Positions 1 through 9,811 of a stretch of 64,000 nt of DNA are shown piece by piece. The DNA comes from Streptomyces fuscichromogenes (GTDB lineage: Bacteria; Actinomycetota; Actinomycetes; Streptomycetales; Streptomycetaceae), in NCBI RefSeq assembly GCF_014645815.1, contig NZ_BMML01000028.1:1-64000 (forward strand), written 5' to 3'. How positions within the stretch are numbered: position 1 is the stretch's first letter; every line of letters starts with the position of its first letter. The position numbers and the translations under genes were made by a program. The notes below the pieces were generated by a model that did no database searches, had not been told where the DNA came from, and saw nothing but the letters and a program-made list of their open reading frames with translations.

Positions 1-26
1 TAGGACACCGCCGAACAAATTTTGGG

Positions 27-58
27 AAAACCCCCGCATCGGAAGATGCGGGGGTTTT
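27..58. terminator. bidirectional intrinsic terminator hairpin
   Basis: A perfect 14-bp stem (AAAACCCCCGCATC at 27-40 pairs with 45-58) closed by a GGAA tetraloop, with an A tract on one side and a T tract on the other. It could end a gene lying before the window as well as the minus-strand operon that ends at 129. Confidence 0.8.
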
Positions 59-78
59 CTGCGTTTCAGGGGTCTGTC

Positions 79-120
79 ATCTCTGCTGAGCAGGCCAAGC
101 CCTTCTCGCTCAGCAGAGAT
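79..120 (-). terminator. inverted repeat after the DUF58 operon
   Basis: A perfect 12-bp inverted repeat, ATCTCTGCTGAG at 79-90 and its complement at 109-120, with an 18-nt loop. It begins 8 nt beyond the DUF58 stop codon on the minus strand, so it probably acts as the operon's 3' stabiliser or terminator. There is no T run right after it on the minus strand; the second hairpin at 27-58 supplies one. Confidence 0.55.
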
Positions 121-128
121 GCGGAAAA

Positions 129-1438
129 TCAGAGTCGGCCTGCCGCCTTCAGCGCGAGGTAGGCGTCCGCCAATGCGGGAGCGAGATCATCAGGCGTCGC
201 GTCCACGACCGTGACAAGGCGCCGGCGGAGTTGCTCCGCGGTCCGATGCCGTTCGCTCTGGGCCTGCGCGGCCGCCGCGGCCTCGTACACCGCGTCGGTG
301 TTTCCACGAGCCGTCGCCATACGGGCGATATGCGGGTCGGCCACAGAGGCGAGCAGCACCGTGTGGCGCTGGGTCAGTTGGGAGAGCACGGGAAGCAAGC
401 CCTGTTCGACCGGGGCCGTGTCGAGCGTCGTGAACAGGACGATCAGGGAGCGGCGTGGAGCCGTGCGGAGCGCGGTGGCGGTGAGCCCCCGGGCGTCCGT
501 CTCGACGAGCTCGGGCTCCAGTGTGGCCATGGCGTTGACCAGGGACGGCAGGACGTCGCCCGCGGCGCGGCCCTGGACGAGGGCGCGGACTCGGCGGTCG
601 TAGGCGAGGAGGTCCACGCGGTCGCCCGCGCGGGACGCGAGGGCCGCCAGCAGGAGTGCCGCGTCCATGGAGGCATCCAGGCGGGGGGCGTCGCCGACTC
701 GGCCGGCGGAGGTACGGCCGGTGTCGAGGACCAGGAGGATGCGCCGGTCGCGTTCGGGACGCCAGGTGCGTACCGCGACCGCGGACTGCCGTGCCGTGGC
801 GCGCCAGTCGATGGAGCGGGTGTCGTCGCCGGGGACGTACTCGCGCAGGCTGTCGAATTCCGTGCCCTCGCCACGGGTCAGAACGCTGGTGCGGCCGTCG
901 AGTTCACGCAATCGGGCGAGTTTCGAGGGCAGGTGCTTGCGGCTGGTGAAGGGGGGCAGGACCCTTACGGTCCAGGGCACTTTGTGGCCGCTCTGCCGGG
1001 AGAACAGGCCGAGGGGGCCGTAGGAGCGGATCGTGACGCGGTCCGCTTGGCGGTCACCGCGGCGGGTGGGGCGTAGGCGGGTGGTGACGCGTCGGCGTTC
1101 GCCCGGCGGGACGGCCAGGCGGTGACGCGAGGCCTCGACTTCCGTGCCGGGCTGCCAGCTGCTCGGCGGCCAGGCGTCCCGGATGCGGGCCCGGAGCGGG
1201 CGCCCGGACGGGTTGGTGACCGTCAGGGTGACGTCCGCGGTCTCGCCCAGGCGGGCGGAGATGTCGCCGGAGCGGGTCAGCACGAGGCGTCGTACAGGGG
1301 CCGCCAGGGCGAAGTCGCAGGCGCAGGCGAGCGCCAGCGGGCCGTCGACGGCGAGGATGCCCGTCCAGCTCGGTTCCCAGATACCGATGGGGATCGATCC
1401 GATGGCCGCGATGAGGGCGGCGCGTCCGGTGAGGGGCA

Positions 1439-1439
<1 letters not shown>
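129..1439 (-). CDS. DUF58 domain protein (436 aa)
   Basis: DUF58 family membrane-associated protein of the kind always found beside MoxR ATPases. The N-terminus carries two close hydrophobic segments (about residues 5-45), then a beta-rich region and the conserved DUF58 core with the RGEGTEFDSLREYVPGDD and IDWRATARQ motifs, followed by a von Willebrand A-like fold (LLVLDTGRTS). The ATG at 1439 is chosen because it overlaps the MoxR stop codon as TGATG; a longer reading frame upstream is the shadow of moxR. It is the last gene of a five-gene minus-strand operon. By analogy with other MoxR/DUF58 pairs it may help assemble or fold envelope complexes, but the substrate is unknown. Confidence 0.85.
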
Positions 1440-2427
<988 letters not shown>

Positions 2428-2431
<4 letters not shown>

Positions 2432-3627
2432 GGACGGCGTACCTCTCTTTCGAGGGCGTCGAGCTGGTCGGTGAGGGCGATGAGGGCCGCGTCGTCGCCG
2501 GGCGGCGGTCCGAAGAGCAGGGCGTGCAGGGCCTGTCCGTCGCCGTGGAGGTGCGCGGACAGGGCGGGGAGCAGGGCCTCGGGCGCGTGCGCCTGGGAGA
2601 CGGGGACGCCTACGAGGGGGGCGAGACGGGTGCGGGCGGTGGAGCGAAGAGCGGTGGCGGCGCGGTCGCGGGCGCTCGCCTTGCGGTAGAGACGGGCGCG
2701 GCCTTCGACGGTTTCGGAGGCGCGTATCGCCACGGGGAGTTTCTCGGGTACGAGGGGGCCGAGCCGACGTGCCCGCCAGAAGGCGGCGAGGGCTGCGGCG
2801 ATGAAGAGCTGGAGCGTGCCCCAGAGCCAGCCCGAGGGCAGCAGGTCGAACAGGGACTTCTGGTCGCCGGTGTCGGTGGCCGTCGCGTCGGAGAGCGAGG
2901 GGAGGTACCAGACCAGATGGGGGCGGGAGCCGAGGAGTTGGAGGGCGAGCGAGGCGTTGCCCTGCTCGTCGAGGCGGTCGTTGAGCAGGATGTCGGGCGC
3001 GCCGAGGACGACGGTGTCACCGCCCCCGGAGGCCGCGGGGACGCGCAGCAGGGTGGCCAGGCGCTGGCTGGGGTAGCAGGAGTCGGCGTCGAGGTGGGTG
3101 GTGGTGTAGCGGATGCCACCGGTGTCGGCGCTGCCCGCTCGCCGGGCCGCGGTCAGGGTGCAGTGGGGTGCGAGTGTGGACCTGAGGCTGGTGGCGGGGT
3201 CGGCGGTGACGCCGGGGGCGAGCCGTTCGACGGACGGGCTGCCGGCGGCGACCAGGACGGTGCGGCCGCCCGACCGGGCTGTCGACGCCCGCAGCTGGGT
3301 CTGCTGATGCGGGGTCAGGAGGTCCGGGACGGCGACGAGAAGGGTGGTGTCCCGGCCGGCCGCGGCGCGTGCCTCGGCCAGGGTGGTGACTACACGTGTG
3401 TCCACGCCCCGGTCGGCGAGGAGTTCGGCGACGGCACGGCTGCCGGACTGGTCGGCGGAGCGCGGGTCGAGGTCGCCGTGCCTGGTGTCGGAGCGGATGA
3501 CGGCGATGGCGACGGCCCCGGCGAGGACGAGCACCACGGCGAGGACGATGCCTCGGGTGCGGGTCCACACCTGACGGGTGGTGGGTGCGGTGGAGGTGGT
3601 CGGGAGGGTGGCCACGCCGGTGGTCAT
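2428..3627 (-). CDS. DUF4350 domain protein (399 aa)
   Basis: Membrane protein of the DUF4350 family. An N-terminal transmembrane segment (about residues 22-42, rich in V, L and A) is followed by a Rossmann-like extracytoplasmic or cytoplasmic domain (DLDPRSADQSGSRAVAELLADRG), a second transmembrane segment near residue 260 (GWLWGTLQLFIAAALAAFW), and a cytoplasmic tail. The ATG at 3627 forms an ATGA overlap with the stop of the upstream DUF4129 gene. The fixed neighbourhood DUF4129, DUF4350, MoxR, DUF58 indicates one functional unit; no enzymatic activity can be assigned from the sequence. Confidence 0.85.
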
Positions 3628-4409
3628 TCGGCGGCTCCCTGGCGGGTGTTGTGGGCCGTGCTGTGGGTGCTGCCGGCGAGGATCGGCTTGCTGTGTTCCA
3701 GGTCGCGGTCGAGGCTGGTGACGTGGTCGTACGACGCCTGGGTAGCCCTGCGGCCGCCGTACGTCACGTCGTCGAACTCCCGGGCGGCGGCGCGCAGTCG
3801 GTCGGTGTGGGCGGGCAGGGCGCGGCCGGCTTCGGCGGCGGCCTCGTCGGCGGTGCGGCCGGGGCGGATGTCGAGCAGCGCGCGTTCCTCCAGGGCGCGG
3901 ACGACGGCGCGCATGCGTTCCTGGAGGGCCTGGTTCCAGTGGCCCTGGGCGGCGTGTGCCTCGGCGGCCGCGCGGTGTTCGGCGGCGCTGCGGGGACGGT
4001 CGTCGAACAGGGCGGCGGCGGAGACAGGTTGGCGGCCGGGGGTGCCCAGGCGCCACCACAGGGCGCCCAGGACGGCGATGACGGCCAGGACCACGACGAC
4101 CAGGCCCAGTGCGCCTCCGGGTGTCGCGGACGCGGCGGCGGCCAGCAGGCGGTCGATCCAGTCCAGGACGGCGTTCAGGGCGCGCTGCAGCAGCCCGGGA
4201 TCGTGCTCGTGGTACATCCGTTTGGACAGCTCACGCCGTGCCGCCTCCCGCGCGGGGTCGCGTGGGGTGGTCACCGGCGGTTGGTCGCCCGAGCCGGTCA
4301 GCGACAGCAGGGCTGTGTCCCGGGCCCGCAGCAGGCCTCGTACGGCCTCGCCGGCAGCGCGCGGCAGGGTTGCGGGCACTGCTGTGAGGACTCCCCCCGT
4401 CGGGCTCAC
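3624..4409 (-). CDS. DUF4129 domain protein (261 aa)
   Basis: Single-pass or two-pass membrane protein with the DUF4129 domain at the C-terminus (motif REFDDVTYGGRRA near residue 220). A strong transmembrane segment (GLVVVVLAVIAVLGALWW) lies near residue 125. I prefer the GTG at 4409, which lies 4 nt past the upstream gene's stop and has GGGAG eight bases before it; an ATG at 4463 would overlap that gene by 50 nt and add a Pro/Ala-rich stretch that does not look native. Third gene from the MoxR side in the operon. Confidence 0.8.
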   Translation of the reverse strand: MSPTGGVLTAVPATLPRAAGEAVRGLLRARDTALLSLTGSGDQPPVTTPRDPAREAARRELSKRMYHEHDPGLLQRALNAVLDWIDRLLAAAASATPGGALGLVVVVLAVIAVLGALWWRLGTPGRQPVSAAALFDDRPRSAAEHRAAAEAHAAQGHWNQALQERMRAVVRALEERALLDIRPGRTADEAAAEAGRALPAHTDRLRAAAREFDDVTYGGRRATQASYDHVTSLDRDLEHSKPILAGSTHSTAHNTRQGAAE

Positions 4410-4413
4410 CGCA

Positions 4414-5790
4414 TCAGCTCCCGGGGACGGTGCCGGGGGTGCCGGCGCCGTAGTTCTCGACACCGGCGGCGCGGGCCAGTTCGAGGTCGAGGGCCTCGCG
4501 GCGGATGCGCTGGTCGATGTAGAGGAGCACGGTGACGCCCGCGTTGATCGGGAAGGTGAGCATGGAGCCGATCACCGAGCCGATGCCGCTGATGAGGAGG
4601 AACGTCCAGCCGTAGTTGGTGTTGGTGTTCTCGAGGAAGCCGGTCAGGCCGTTGCCGCTGGTGTAGGCCCCGAGCAGGGTGAAGGGGACCACGGCGAGCG
4701 ACGAGACGATGTTGGCGATGATCGAGGCGAGGAACTGGATGCCGAAGACCCGCCACCAGGAGCCGCGGACCAGCTTCATGGAGCGGCCCAGCGACTTGGT
4801 GATGCCCTGCTTCTCCAGCATGAGTGCGGGCGAGGCCAGGGAGAAGCGGACCATCAGCCACACGGTGACGACGGCACCGGCGAGGATGCCGAGGACCAGC
4901 AGGGCGGCGATGGCGCCTCCGGGGCCGCCGGCGATCGCGACGACGATGCCGGGCAGCGCGCCGACGAGCAGGACGCCGACCGCGATGAGTCCGGTCAGGA
5001 GGATGAGGCCGAACAGCTTGAGGACCTGCGGGCGGGCGTCGCGCCAGGCCTCACCGATGGTGACGGACTTGCCGAGCACAGCGCGGCTGGTGACGGTCGT
5101 CAGCAGGGCTGTCGCGATGATGGTGCCGACCAGGGTGATCAGCACGACGGCGCCCGAGCTGAGCGCGACCTCGCCCGCGGCGCGGCTGATCTCGCTGAGG
5201 GAGGCGCTCGGGTCGTTGAGGGCGTCGGTGGTCTCGGTGTCGTTCAGGACCAGGCCCTGGAGCAGGATCACCGCGACCTCGGTGATGACGGCGACCGTCA
5301 GCGAGATGCCGAGGACCGTGCGCCAGTAGGTGCGCATGGTGGAGACCGCGCCGTCGAGGATCTCGCCGACGCCGAGCGGGCGGAGCGGGATCACGCCGGG
5401 CTTGGCGGCGGGCGGGGGGCCGCCCCAGCCGCCGCCCCAGGCTCCGTATCCCCCGGGCGGGCCGTATCCACCGGGGCCTCCAGGGCCTCCGTGTCCTCCG
5501 GGCCCGCCGTATCCGCCGCCGGGGGGCCGGCCGCCCCAGCCGGGGCCGGGGGGTGGTGGCGGCGGTGCCTGGCCTGGTGCCGGGGCGCCGGTGGGCGCGG
5601 ACCACTGGCCGGGCGGCGGCTGCTCCTTGGACCACTGCGAGCCGGAACCCTGTGGATCCGGTCCCGGCTGATCGGCGGGCTGCTCGGCAGGTTCTGCGGG
5701 GACGGGGCGGTCGGCAGGGGCGGACGCGCCGGGTTCCCGCCCGTCGGACGGGGCGGATCCGGGCGAGGCCCAGCCCGGAGTGTCGTTCAT
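4414..5790 (-). CDS. polytopic membrane protein, GPDPase-membrane-domain type, Gly/Pro-rich N-terminus (458 aa)
   Basis: First gene of the minus-strand operon. Residues 1 to about 130 are a disordered Pro/Gly/Tyr-rich region with collagen-like GGYGGPGGHGG repeats. The rest holds about six hydrophobic segments in a layout seen in proteins annotated with the membrane domain of glycerophosphodiester phosphodiesterase (a region without the catalytic GDPD domain). AGGAGC lies six bases before the ATG. No catalytic residues of a phosphodiesterase are visible, so the family name should not be read as an activity. The gene is divergent from mtnA. Confidence 0.75.
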   Translation of the reverse strand: MNDTPGWASPGSAPSDGREPGASAPADRPVPAEPAEQPADQPGPDPQGSGSQWSKEQPPPGQWSAPTGAPAPGQAPPPPPPGPGWGGRPPGGGYGGPGGHGGPGGPGGYGPPGGYGAWGGGWGGPPPAAKPGVIPLRPLGVGEILDGAVSTMRTYWRTVLGISLTVAVITEVAVILLQGLVLNDTETTDALNDPSASLSEISRAAGEVALSSGAVVLITLVGTIIATALLTTVTSRAVLGKSVTIGEAWRDARPQVLKLFGLILLTGLIAVGVLLVGALPGIVVAIAGGPGGAIAALLVLGILAGAVVTVWLMVRFSLASPALMLEKQGITKSLGRSMKLVRGSWWRVFGIQFLASIIANIVSSLAVVPFTLLGAYTSGNGLTGFLENTNTNYGWTFLLISGIGSVIGSMLTFPINAGVTVLLYIDQRIRREALDLELARAAGVENYGAGTPGTVPGS

Positions 5791-5930
5791 CGAAGCTCCT
5801 TCACGGTGCCCGTCCGCTGTCGCGGTGGCAGGTTGGCTGCCATCGTGCCATGGGGTGGGTGCCCAGTGACCGGCCGCGGTAGAGGCTGCGCACCTTCAAT
5901 TGTCCGCCGGATACGGGGCAGACTGACCGC
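5791..5930. promoter_or_regulatory. divergent intergenic region (MoxR-type operon / mtnA)
   Basis: 140 nt separate the two divergent starts, so it must carry promoters for both. The minus-strand gene has a good Shine-Dalgarno (AGGAGC); mtnA has none visible. CAGACT lies six bases before the mtnA ATG and may be a -10 element for a leaderless transcript. Assignment is tentative. Confidence 0.4.
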
Positions 5931-7073
5931 ATGGCTGATCAGTACGCGCAAACCGGCGAGGACAAGCGGCCGACGGGAATACCGGTGATCCGGTGGGAGG
6001 AGCCGCCCGAGGGTCCTGTGGTGGTCCTTCTCGACCAGACCAGACTGCCGAGTGAGGAGGTCGAGCTGGTGTGCACGGACGCGTCGGCGCTGGTCGAGGC
6101 GATCCGTTCGCTGGCGGTGCGCGGGGCGCCGGTGCTCGGGATAGCGGGCGCCTACGGGGTCGCGCTCGCCGCCGCGCGGGGCTTCGACGTGGACGAGGCC
6201 GCGGTGGCCCTGTCGGGTGCCCGGCCCACGGCCGTGAACCTGTCCGTCGGGGTGCGCAGGGCCGCGGCGGCGTACCGGTCCGCTCTGGTCAAGGGCGGTG
6301 ACGGCGGGGCGGCGGCCGCGGCGGCGCTCGATGCGGCGCGGACGCTGCACCGGGAGGATGCCGAGGCCAGCGCCCGGATGGCCCGGCATGGGCTGGCGCT
6401 GCTGGACGAGTTGCTGCCCGGCGGAGGGCACCGGATCCTGACCCACTGCAACACGGGTTCGCTGGTGTCGGGAGGGGAGGGCACGGCGTTCGCGGTGGCC
6501 CTCCGGGCCCATCGGGCAGGGCGGTTGCGACGGCTCTGGGTGGACGAAACGCGTCCGTTGCTGCAAGGTGCTCGCCTGACGGCATACGAAGCGGCTCGCA
6601 GCGGTATGGCGTACACCTTGCTCACCGACAACGCGGCCGGTTCGCTGTTCGCGGCGGGTGAGGTGGACGCGGTGCTGATCGGGGCGGACCGGATCGCGGC
6701 CGACGGATCGGTGGCGAACAAGGTGGGGAGCTATCCGCTCGCGGTGCTCGCGCGGTACCACCATGTGCCGTTCATCGTGGTGGCCCCGGTGACGACGGTG
6801 GATCCGGCGACACCGGACGGGGCGGCCATCGAGGTCGAACAGCGCCCCGGATATGAGGTGACCGAGGTCACAGCACCACAGGTGCCGGTGGCGGGAGCGG
6901 GAGGCGGGATTCCGGTGGCACCCCTGGGAACCCAGGCGTACAACCCGGCGTTCGACGTGACGCCGCCGGAACTGGTGACGGCGATCGTCACCGAGGAAGG
7001 CGCCGTTTCGCCCGTGACAGCCGAGGCTCTTGCCGAGCTGTGTGCCAGGTCACGCCAGGTAACGATTAGCTAA
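5931..7073 (+). CDS. mtnA: S-methyl-5-thioribose-1-phosphate isomerase (380 aa)
   Basis: Isomerises 5-methylthioribose-1-phosphate to 5-methylthioribulose-1-phosphate in the methionine salvage pathway (cytosol). Family marks in order: SLAVRGAPVLGIAGAYG, ILTHCNTGSL with the catalytic cysteine (Cys173), DNAAG, and IGADRIAADGSVANKVGSY with the catalytic aspartate (Asp253). Length fits the family. It lies only four bases before mtrA, so it may be the first gene of the mtrAB-lpqB transcription unit; no other salvage gene is in the window. Confidence 0.93.
   Translation: MADQYAQTGEDKRPTGIPVIRWEEPPEGPVVVLLDQTRLPSEEVELVCTDASALVEAIRSLAVRGAPVLGIAGAYGVALAAARGFDVDEAAVALSGARPTAVNLSVGVRRAAAAYRSALVKGGDGGAAAAAALDAARTLHREDAEASARMARHGLALLDELLPGGGHRILTHCNTGSLVSGGEGTAFAVALRAHRAGRLRRLWVDETRPLLQGARLTAYEAARSGMAYTLLTDNAAGSLFAAGEVDAVLIGADRIAADGSVANKVGSYPLAVLARYHHVPFIVVAPVTTVDPATPDGAAIEVEQRPGYEVTEVTAPQVPVAGAGGGIPVAPLGTQAYNPAFDVTPPELVTAIVTEEGAVSPVTAEALAELCARSRQVTIS
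7049..7063 (+). promoter_or_regulatory. possible MtrA-type direct repeat before mtrA
   Basis: GTCAC at 7049-7053 and GTAAC at 7059-7063 form a direct repeat with 10-bp spacing inside the last codons of mtnA, 15 bp before the mtrA start. Known MtrA sites contain tandem GTCAC/GTAAC-like half sites, so autoregulation is conceivable; this is inference only. Confidence 0.3.
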
Positions 7074-7077
7074 TGGG

Positions 7078-7767
7078 ATGATGTCGTTTATGAAGGGACG
7101 AGTCCTTGTCGTCGACGACGACACCGCACTGGCCGAGATGCTCGGCATCGTGCTGCGTGGTGAAGGTTTTGAGCCGTCTTTCGTAGCCGACGGCGACAAG
7201 GCGCTGGCCGCTTTCCGTGAGACCAAGCCCGACCTGGTGCTCCTGGACCTGATGCTGCCCGGTCGGGACGGTATCGAGGTATGCCGTCTGATCAGGGCGG
7301 AGTCCGGGGTGCCGATCGTGATGCTCACGGCGAAGAGCGACACCGTCGACGTGGTCGTGGGCCTGGAATCGGGCGCGGACGACTACATCGTGAAGCCGTT
7401 CAAGCCGAAGGAGCTGGTGGCCCGGATCCGGGCCAGGCTGCGCAGGTCGGAGGAGCCGGCGCCGGAACAGCTGGCCATAGGTGACCTGGTCATCGATGTG
7501 GCCGGGCATTCGGTGAAGCGGGACGGGCAGTCGATCGCGCTGACCCCGCTGGAGTTCGACCTGCTGGTCGCGCTCGCCCGCAAGCCGTGGCAGGTGTTCA
7601 CGCGTGAGGTGCTCCTTGAGCAGGTCTGGGGCTACCGGCACGCGGCGGACACCCGTCTTGTCAACGTTCACGTCCAGCGGTTGCGCTCCAAGGTCGAGAA
7701 GGACCCGGAGCGGCCGGAGATCGTGGTGACCGTCCGTGGTGTCGGATACAAGGCGGGACCCAGCTGA
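7078..7767 (+). CDS. mtrA: response regulator MtrA, OmpR/PhoB family (229 aa)
   Basis: DNA-binding response regulator of the essential-type MtrAB system of actinobacteria, which links cell-cycle, cell-wall and (in Streptomyces) development and antibiotic control. The receiver domain shows the acidic pocket VVDDD, the phospho-accepting Asp57 in LVLLDLMLPG, the Thr in MLTAKS and the Lys in VKPFKPKEL. A winged-helix output domain follows (LTPLEFDLLVALARKP to VRGVGYKAG). Starts at 7078, 7081 and 7090 are all possible; the first is used. mtrB follows one base after the stop. Confidence 0.95.
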   Translation: MMSFMKGRVLVVDDDTALAEMLGIVLRGEGFEPSFVADGDKALAAFRETKPDLVLLDLMLPGRDGIEVCRLIRAESGVPIVMLTAKSDTVDVVVGLESGADDYIVKPFKPKELVARIRARLRRSEEPAPEQLAIGDLVIDVAGHSVKRDGQSIALTPLEFDLLVALARKPWQVFTREVLLEQVWGYRHAADTRLVNVHVQRLRSKVEKDPERPEIVVTVRGVGYKAGPS

Positions 7768-7768
7768 C

Positions 7769-9811
7769 ATGTCCGGGGACAGTGCCGCTTCGGCCCCCGG
7801 TCGGTCCGGGGACCGTCCGGAGCGGCCTGTCGGCGGGAATCGGCTGGGAAAGCGCTGGCGGCTGCTCTTCGAGGGCGGACTGCTCCAGGGCGGGGTTCAG
7901 GGCAGCCCGGTGCTGCGCCTGTTCATGCGCTGGGTGCGGCGGCCGCTGCTGCCGGTCATGCGGCTGTGGCGGCGCAACATCCAGCTCAAGGTCGTCGTCA
8001 CGACCCTGCTGATGTCGTTGGGCGTCGTACTGCTGCTCGGCTTCGTCGTCATCGGGCAGGTCCGCAACGGCCTGCTGGACGCCAAGGTGAAGGCCTCGCA
8101 GAGCCAGGCCACCGGTGGTTTCTCGGTGGCCAAGCAGAAGGCCGACGAGGCCGCGACCGGCGTCAGTGACACCGCCCAGACGGCGGACGGACGGCAGTCG
8201 CAGAACCTCACCTCGTGGATGAGCGACCTCGTGGAGTCCCTGTCCAGCGGTGGCCAGGGTGCCTTCGACGTGGTGACGCTGCCCGCGGGCGACAACAACG
8301 GCGGCGGCGGTCGCGGACCGCGCGCCTCCGGCCAGGTCGACCCGACGGCCAGTGTTCCCGACGCCCTGCGCACGAGGATCAACGGCAGTATCACCGCCGC
8401 GCAGAGCTACACGCGGATCATCTACACGGACGACAAGGAGTCGCAGCCTGCTCTGGTCATCGGCAAGCAGGTCAACGACCCGAACAACGATCCGTACGAG
8501 CTGTACTACCTCTTCCCGCTCACCCAGGAGGAGAAGTCCCTCAGCCTGGTGAAGGGCACGCTGGCGACCGCCGGGCTGTTCGTCGTCGTGCTCCTCGGGG
8601 CCATCGCCTGGCTCGTGGTGCGCCAGGTCGTGACGCCCGTGCGGATGGCGGCCGGGATCGCCGAGCGGCTGTCCGCGGGGCGGCTTCAGGAGCGGATGAA
8701 GGTCACCGGCGAGGACGACATCGCGCGGCTCGGCGAGGCCTTCAACAAGATGGCGCAGAACCTCCAGCTGAAGATCCAGCAGCTGGAGGACCTGTCACGG
8801 ATGCAGCGCCGGTTCGTCTCCGACGTCTCGCACGAGCTGCGGACGCCGTTGACGACCGTGCGGATGGCCGCGGACGTCATCCACGATGCACGCGAGGACT
8901 TCGACCCGGTGACCGCGCGGTCCGCGGAACTGCTCGCCGACCAGCTGGACCGGTTCGAGTCGCTCCTCGCCGACCTGCTGGAGATCAGCCGCTTCGACGC
9001 GGGCGCGGCGGCACTGGAGGCCGAGCCGATAGACCTCAGGGAGGTCGTACGGCGGGTGGTCAGCGGGGCCGAGCCGCTCGCGGAGCGCAAGGGCACGCAC
9101 ATACGCGTGGTCGGCGACCTGCAGCCCGTGGTGGCCGAGGCGGACGCCCGGCGGGTGGAGCGGGTGCTGCGCAACCTCGTCGTCAACGCCGTGGAGCACG
9201 GCGAGGGCAAGGACGTCGTCGTCAAGCTGGCGGCGGCCGGCGGCGCGGTCGCGGTCGCGGTGCGCGACTACGGTGTCGGGCTCAAGCCCGGCGAGGCGAC
9301 CCGGGTCTTCAGCCGCTTCTGGCGGGCGGACCCGGCACGCGCGCGTACCACCGGCGGTACCGGCCTGGGACTGTCGATCGCCCTGGAGGACGCGCGGCTG
9401 CACGGCGGCTGGCTGCAGGCGTGGGGGGAGCCGGGCGGCGGCTCGCAGTTCCGGCTGACGCTCCCCAGGACGGCGGACGAGCCGCTGCGGGGCTCGCCGA
9501 TACCCCTGGAACCCAAGGACTCCCGGCGCAACCGGGGTCCCGACGGCGCCGGTCCGCCGGGCGGTGGCGAGGACAAGCGGGCGACGGTACCGGTGCAGCC
9601 CGGTGGCCAGGCGTCGCCGCTGGCGCCCATGCAGCAGCGGCTGGCCGCGGTGGCGCCCACGGCCGATCCGACCGCGCTGCCCGGCAACGGCGCGCGCGTG
9701 GTGCCCCGGCCGGCCCAGGGCGCACGGCGTCAGGAGGGCCCGCCCGAGACCGGTCAGGCCGGCGGGGCGGACGAGTCGAACAAGCCAGGGGAGGCATTTC
9801 GTGGGCGCTGA
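7769..9811 (+). CDS. mtrB: sensor histidine kinase MtrB (680 aa)
   Basis: Membrane sensor kinase partner of MtrA. After a cytoplasmic N-terminus there are two transmembrane segments (about residues 75-98 and 264-287) enclosing an extracellular sensor domain, then HAMP (to about 340), the phosphorylated His355 in SHELRTPL, and the ATPase domain with N box RNLVVNAVEHG and G boxes YGVGL and GGTGLGLSIA. A long disordered Pro/Gly/Ala tail ends the protein. The ATG at 7769 follows the mtrA stop by one base; its last 11 bases overlap lpqB. Confidence 0.95.
   Translation: MSGDSAASAPGRSGDRPERPVGGNRLGKRWRLLFEGGLLQGGVQGSPVLRLFMRWVRRPLLPVMRLWRRNIQLKVVVTTLLMSLGVVLLLGFVVIGQVRNGLLDAKVKASQSQATGGFSVAKQKADEAATGVSDTAQTADGRQSQNLTSWMSDLVESLSSGGQGAFDVVTLPAGDNNGGGGRGPRASGQVDPTASVPDALRTRINGSITAAQSYTRIIYTDDKESQPALVIGKQVNDPNNDPYELYYLFPLTQEEKSLSLVKGTLATAGLFVVVLLGAIAWLVVRQVVTPVRMAAGIAERLSAGRLQERMKVTGEDDIARLGEAFNKMAQNLQLKIQQLEDLSRMQRRFVSDVSHELRTPLTTVRMAADVIHDAREDFDPVTARSAELLADQLDRFESLLADLLEISRFDAGAAALEAEPIDLREVVRRVVSGAEPLAERKGTHIRVVGDLQPVVAEADARRVERVLRNLVVNAVEHGEGKDVVVKLAAAGGAVAVAVRDYGVGLKPGEATRVFSRFWRADPARARTTGGTGLGLSIALEDARLHGGWLQAWGEPGGGSQFRLTLPRTADEPLRGSPIPLEPKDSRRNRGPDGAGPPGGGEDKRATVPVQPGGQASPLAPMQQRLAAVAPTADPTALPGNGARVVPRPAQGARRQEGPPETGQAGGADESNKPGEAFRGR

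Noticed and set aside
2524-5988. 1154-codon open frame on the plus strand
   Set aside because: Antisense to four well-supported minus-strand genes; Gly/Arg/Ala composition typical of GC shadow.
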